DNA of 64,000 nt, taken from assembly GCA_034440635.1 (NCBI GenBank), contig JAOTON010002221.1, forward strand, positions 62,001-126,000, given 5' to 3'. The DNA comes from Lepas anatifera. Its lineage: Eukaryota > Arthropoda > Thecostraca > Lepadidae. Positions 58,961-64,000 of the stretch are shown here, one piece after another. Numbering within the stretch: the first letter of the stretch is position 1; each line of letters starts with the position of its first letter. The notes beneath the pieces are model-generated. The model did no database searches, was not told the DNA's origin, and worked only from the letters and a program-made list of their open reading frames with translations. A program made the position numbers and the translations under genes.

Positions 58961-60339
58961 CTTCGCGTGGTATTTGGAAGACAACTTGCGGGACCGGGGT
59001 ATAGCTGCAGCTACCGCTCCCCCCTCCCGCGGGGGCCCGGCGGCTCCAGCGGGAGGCGTTTTATCAGTGCTTAAGGTAGGCCTAAGAGGGGCTATTACCC
59101 CATCCCCCCTCCTCGGATCTGCCCCTCGCTTCAGTACCAGAATGATAAGCATCGCCTGTTCCAATCCATATCTTCTAGTTTTATAAAATTAAAAACAAAG
59201 GAAACCACGAGGAAAACATATTTGCTTAACATGTGCTCCTCATCAATGATGTCTCATTACATCAAAGGAGTATGATATGCCTGGGATGCCCTCCAAATGG
59301 TTAAGTATAATGTCACTTTTGTCGTCATTGAGTCCTGGAGTATAGAATTCTATACATAGCATTTTCGAAGGAGATTGTTTGGCAACAAAAAATGTTAAAA
59401 ACACCGGATAAAAACTGAGATACTTCCAATAATTTAAGCTTTCTGTTCATATACTTATCAAAACTAGATTCTGTCAGTAACATTTTTAAACTACATACCT
59501 TCTTCGGAGCAACCGCGAAACCGTCCGGCGCTCACGCCTATCGTCGAACAAAGGGAATTTTGACTCACTTGCCCTTGGGTTTAGTTTATGATTTTGACAC
59601 CAGAAGAAAGCTAGAATGTCCAGCTTTCTATACATAATTTATATAAAAGGCTACGACATCGGTAGGAGGTGGTAGAGCTATTCAAACCTGCGTATAGATA
59701 CCTATACGTGGGGACTCAGGAGGCTAGATGTAAGATAGCATATTAAGACCTCCATGGGGAGCACAATGTATAGTACTATATGTATGTAATTTTTGTTTAA
59801 TCTAATGTGTGGTGGGGTGTTTTCTTTGCCCTGTCTATTGCCCACCAGCGCCCCGTCGTATTTTCTCTTTTATAGTGCATTCGTAACACCGCCGTACCTC
59901 CCTTCTCCTCAGCGTGGTGGTGGTGCTGATGCGATCTTCGATGGAGGTCAGCTCTAAACAGAGCTTCACCTGTACTGAGTTGTGTTTCAATGGGCGCGCT
60001 ACTCCACCATCAACTGGGAATGGCCCGTGAGACGCTGCTGAAGACAACGTGACTGGTCAATTGCGGCATGCTGTAACATCATGCTGCGGCATCTATGATA
60101 TCCTCAGTGCAACACAATTTACCAGGTAACTTTATTTGGAGGCTAATTGAATGGAAGTCTCAAAAGTAAAAATGTTCAAAACCGCTGGATTGTTGATGTA
60201 TTGTGCTGGTGGGGCAGACAGTGATCAATGCTAAAATGTGTCCTTTTTATGGATTTTTGTGGTAAAAACAGTGTCCTGTTCTTTTCATCCCAACCGAAAC
60301 GCCTACTGCGTTTCCGTAGATGAGCTTATCATAAATACA
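58961..60339. other. Mostly unrecognised stretch
   Basis: It begins with GC-rich DNA (59000-59130), then AT-rich DNA. Only the exon candidate at 59898-60037 stands out. Confidence 0.4.
59898..60037 (-). CDS. Candidate exon, faint ligand-gated channel-like pattern
   Basis: Between acceptor GTCTTCAG and donor GAG|GTACGG the minus strand encodes SHGPFPVDGGVARPLKHNSV and QVKLCLELTSIEDRI. The pattern RP-x-x-N-S-x-x-V-x-x-x-L-x-L-x-x-I-x-D recalls the extracellular start of Cys-loop receptor subunits, but the match is short. No further exon found. Confidence 0.22.
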
Positions 60340-61195
60340 TGAAACCCGGCATCTGCCCCTGTCAAAACGTTACACTTGCACTGATGCCCCCCCCTTTGGG
60401 TCTTCGCAGAAGCCTGTAAATGGTTTGGGATGCATTTTCTTCTGATCAGTTTTGCAAGTTGTGTCAAAATTTTAGGTCCAGTTCGGGTCATCTCAGCAGT
60501 GCAGGTTAAGTGACCACCTCCAACAAAAATGTAACAGCATGAGTAAATACGTGGAGTCGATTTATCTAAAATGTATCTCAATACATGAAGTCATCGGCTA
60601 CTATGAGATGTTAATTGGTATTTTTATTTCGATAACCCAGGGTTGGGTACGAGCCATGACCTCTCTTTTGAAAATTCATGGGTAATATGATTTAGCTAAG
60701 TAACTTCGTCTGGAACGGAGATACAGCGTTTATGTTGGCGTCACTGGATTTTTGTAATCACTGAGATGTCACCTAGCAAGATCGTACTATATATCATTTC
60801 GATTGAATTTGCTGAGAATATTACAAATGTTTAAATAGTTGTGTTATGGCTTTTGTACGTCAGATGCTGTGACAAAAACATTCATCCTCCTTATATCCGT
60901 ATGGTGACATGGTTTGGCCTCTGGCGACGTTGGATTTAGGCTGATAAAAATCGACAACTTAATTTTTCAGAGATTACGTCAGGGTGCCCAACAACGTTTA
61001 CCACTTTTCATTCATTTGTGTGATTTGTGAGATCTTTGCTGATAAAAATCAACAACTTAATTTTTCAGAGATTACGTCAGGATGCCCCACAACTTCTACC
61101 ACTTTTCATTCATTAGTGTGATTTCCGAGATCTGTGGGGTATCTCCCCGCCCCAGCGAAGGTGGCTCAGGCCCATGTTCATGCGCTTGCTGAAAC
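60340..61195. mobile_element. Diverged AGGTCA-family MITE (copy C)
   Basis: In order it resembles copy B: CAAAATTTTAGGTCCAG, GCAGGTTAAGTGACC, ACGAGCCATGACCTCTC, ATATATCATTTCGATTG, then GCGAAGGTGGCTC at the right end. The termini are eroded. It carries an internal tandem duplication of about 98 bp (60940-61037 and 61038-61137). Confidence 0.6.
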
Positions 61196-61263
61196 AAACA
61201 CATGTTTTTAGTTGGCCTTCCAGTGGCACGACCTGTCAATTGCTAACGCATTTTCTTTTTCAG

Positions 61264-61547
61264 GGAAGTGCTCTCAAGCAGACGCCTGTCACGGAGGAGC
61301 AGTCGGTGGATATGTCGGGGCGCCCTCGAATACGCCACTGCTGTATTGCTACTCGCCGCTGGCCGTCGCCGTCCAAATGGAACTCAGCTGCCCCGAGGTG
61401 CGGGACGTTGCGGGGCCGACGCCCTGCGGCCCCGCCGCCCCGGAGCTGCCGCGGCTGCGCGGCGACTGGCAACCGCTGCGCTGCCGCCACCATTGGCGAC
61501 TCTCCAACATCTCCTACGCTGTCCGTGGGTCCGGGCGCGCCGACTGA
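61264..61547 (+). CDS. Candidate exon or LINE 5' region, Cys-containing
   Basis: A textbook acceptor (TTTTCTTTTTCAG) precedes an open frame encoding KCSQADACHGGAVGGY and later SCPEVRDVAGPTPCG, ending RGSGRAD and TGA. Spaced cysteines suggest a secreted domain, but two other frames are also open and the GC-rich sequence may belong to the 5' region of the LINE that follows. Confidence 0.22.
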
Positions 61548-61599
61548 CACTCGGTGCGTCCCGGCCCGCGTAGATAAGTGACTCCACCGCCCCCGCCGG

Positions 61600-64000
61600 G
61601 AGGCCCGCCGGTGGGGGAAACCGCGATCGCGGCGGAACGGGCCCTCAGGGTGGCTTCAGCCGACGAGCCAAGTACCGAAGATACTGCCACAAATGCCAGA
61701 CCCGAGGCCGACTGCTGCTTGTCAGTTGGAGCGCGGAGGGGGTCCGCAACAAGACCGCGGAGCTCAGCCGCTGGCTATCGGACGTCAGGACGGACGTGGT
61801 GTCTATCCATGAGGCTCAGTTGGCTGGAAAGTCCCTATCGGTCCCGGTGTTTCAGACCGCCGCTATCTCGCGAAGGGCTAGAGGCAGGAGGGTCGTGGGG
61901 CCTGTCTGTGGAGGGGACGTCGCAATCCTCGTCAGAGACGGCCTCAACTTCAGTGTCATCGAAGAGTCGCCTCTCCAGCCTCAAGACGACACAACCGAAT
62001 GGTGCGCCGTCAGAGTCATCTTGAGCGCACCCAAGAGACTGATTTCACCCACCATCGACATCTTCAACATCTACCGCCCGCCTATACGCTCGTCTGGCGG
62101 GGACGAGCGGGTGAACAACTTCTCCCTCGAGGCCTTCCCTGCTGGCGACCCGACCCTCATCATGGAGGATGTGAACGGACACCACCCTGCCTGGGATGTC
62201 GTCTGTTTAGACCCGGACAGGGTGGACCGCCTGATACATGGCTGGTCCCTGCGCAAGAACTGGCGAATCCTCAACAACGGCGCTGCCACCCGTGCCAGCT
62301 ATGGAGTGGAGACTCGCCTCTCGGCCCCGGATATTGCCATGGCCCACCAAGACTTGGCGCGCCGCTGTACGTGGTCGGTTGGCACCGACCTTGGAAGCGA
62401 CCACCTCCCCCAGGTGGTGTCGGTGTCGGTGGCCGGCAGTCGCCCCCGGCGTATCAGGAAGACGCGCTGGGCCCTCCACAAGGCTGACTGGACTGGCTTC
62501 ACCGCCGACTGTGATGAGGCGGTGGCTGGCACTGTTACGCCGGACCTGCCGGTCGAGGGAATGGCTACGCGCTTGACGAACGCCATCCTCGAAGCGAGCT
62601 CCTGCAGGATCCCCCGCGGAGCCCGTGCCGACCCCGTACCCTGGGCCCTCGACCCGGAGCTGGCCAGTGCGGTGGCGGAGCGCCGGACGGCGAGGATCGA
62701 CATTCATCGGGTCCCCTCAAGGGAAACCACGGACCGATGGAAGGCCGCCAAGAGAAGAGCCGCAGAGGCCGAGGAGGAGGCAAGACGGCGCTCTTTCCGG
62801 TATTTTGTCACCGAGGAGCTGAACAGGCCCGCGGCCATTGGCTGCGTCACGAATATTATGAGGCGGATGGAGGGGGCGCGCGGGACGTATGCCCCGGCCA
62901 GACGGTCAACGGCGACTGCGGCCGTGTCGCTGTGGAGGACCGAGCCAAGGCCGAGGCCTTCGCTCGCGAGTACTCCCTCGTGAGCAAGCACACCCGCCAC
63001 CGGAGGCGTGACCGAGCCACAAAGACCTCACTGTGCGCAGCGTGGTCACGTCCATGCCCCTGTGACAGCTCCTGCCAGCCTTTCAGCAGAGATGAGATGC
63101 TGGACCAGATTAAGAAGATGAGGTCCAGGAAAGCGCCCGATCCCGATAACGTGTGCACGGAGCACCTTCGGTACCTGGGACCAGCAGCCCAGGATGCCCT
63201 CCTGCACCTCATCAACTGCCCGTGGCGCACCTCAGTGGTCTCTAATGCATGGAGGAGGGCGACCATCATACCGATCTTGAAAGCAGGGAAGAACCCACAA
63301 GACGTCTCCAGTTTCGGGCCCATTTCACTTACCAGCCACATCGCGAAGCTGGCCGAGCGGATGGTCGGAGCGAGGCTAACCCACCTGCTGGAGAGGGACA
63401 GGACAATCCCAGAGGAACAGGTCGGCTTCAAGCGCGGCCGATCCGCTGAAGAGAACCTGGGACGACTCACCCAAGAATTCCAAGACGGGTTTAACCTCCC
63501 GAGGCCGCGAGACCGCCCGTCAGACGGCAAAACTGCCGCCAGGTTCGTCCTCGTCGCCTATGATTTCTCCCGCAGTTATGACAAGATCGACCACCGGATG
63601 TTACTGCTCAAGATGTTGTGCCACCTCCCCAAGTGTATGGCCTCCTGGGTCTTCCAGTTCCTGCGCGACCGCCGCGCCTGCGCGGAGGTGAACGGGGTGC
63701 GCAGCTCCGGCCGCATCTTCCGCGCCGGGCTACCGCAGGGGTCGGTCCTCGCGCCGACCCTGTTCACCCTCTGGGCGGCGGACCTGGTGGAGGCAGTGGG
63801 GCCCGTTCCGAGCACCCCTGTGTACATGTACGCCGACGATACGGCTACATTGAGCACGGGGTGCACCGTCGACCTCGCCAGAGAGCGCGCCCAACAGGCT
63901 GCTGACACCATGGTCAAGTGGGCTCGGGACTGGAAGATGACCATCGCGGGATCCAAGACGCAGGTGCTCGTTCTGTCCCAGCGCTACCAGGACGCTCAGA
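61600..64000 (+). mobile_element. I-superfamily-like LINE, endonuclease and reverse transcriptase, runs off the window
   Basis: Frame A, open across 61720-62890, holds an APE endonuclease from SWSAEGVRNKTAEL through IHEAQL, CAVRV, IFNIYRPP, VNGHHPAWD, RLIHGW and LGSDHLP. Frame B, from about 62895 to the end, holds the reverse transcriptase: KKMRSRKAPDPDN, IIPILKAGKNP, ISLTSHIAKLAERM, EEQVGFKRGRS, VAYDFSRSYDKIDHRML, GLPQGSVLAPTLF and catalytic YADD (near 63831). The frame change near 62890 fits a single-base deletion. The position usually held by Asn in the first endonuclease motif (QWN) is Ser, so the endonuclease may be inactive. The 3' part (any RNase H) lies outside the window. The 5' end is not defined. 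Confidence 0.88.

Noticed and set aside
61578..62024. 148-codon plus-strand ORF at the start of the LINE
   Set aside because: Out of frame with the endonuclease motifs, which are read in the neighbouring frame.

Overview
This window looks like nuclear DNA of an invertebrate animal, most likely an arthropod and possibly a crustacean. The reasons are spliced genes with GT-AG introns, a metazoan CDK7, a small secreted C-type lectin, two kinds of non-LTR retrotransposon, tRNA-derived SINEs, many short inverted-repeat transposons (MITEs) and kilobases of simple repeats. There are no operons, bacterial ribosome binding sites or CRISPR arrays. The species is inference; no marker fixes it.

Two genes can be assembled completely, both on the minus strand. 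A 217-residue secreted C-type lectin lies at 11937-14015 in three exons. CDK7, the kinase of the CDK-activating complex and TFIIH, lies at 28502-34538 in four exons (343 residues). The last exon of a secreted EGF-domain protein is at about 2972-3420 on the plus strand. A few further short exon-like stretches (16840, 20246, 58043, 58206, 59898 and 61264) are weak candidates only.

Most of the rest is mobile or repeated DNA. Layout: 1-2970 non-coding with a 52-bp minisatellite and an (AT)n tract; 2972-3420 EGF exon; 3421-11290 mostly unrecognised, with a perfect hairpin and a minus-strand SINE; 11307-14015 lectin gene; 14016-28501 mostly unrecognised, with a hairpin cluster, an 849-bp MITE and a SINE; 28502-34538 CDK7, whose 4.5-kb second intron carries a 77-bp minisatellite copied from its own intron/exon boundary, a 97-bp array and a dead I-type LINE fragment; 34891-35090 a 25-bp minisatellite; 36678-37495 a MITE nested in a MITE; 37582-40373 a 5'-truncated CR1/L2-like LINE; 41749-42149 a hAT-type MITE; 43990-47060 decayed AGGTCA-rich MITE material; 48021-49579 a small inverted-repeat element and remnants of a P-element-like THAP transposase; 49669-52675 further MITEs; 52719-56420 a tetranucleotide-repeat field split by a SINE; 56896-57751 a second intact AGGTCA-rich MITE; 58424-58960 a GGGCCC-rich higher-order repeat; 60340-61195 a diverged MITE; about 61600 to the window end an endonuclease/reverse-transcriptase LINE with one frameshift.

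The most unusual observation is in CDK7. About 21 extra copies of a 77-bp unit, each holding the exon 3 acceptor and its first 39 coding bases, lie upstream of the genuine acceptor in transcription order. Each unit also has a GT that could act as a donor, and an in-frame stop soon after the copied exon bases. Second is a set of MITE families with clear boundaries, including three hAT-like copies each flanked by an 8-bp target duplication.
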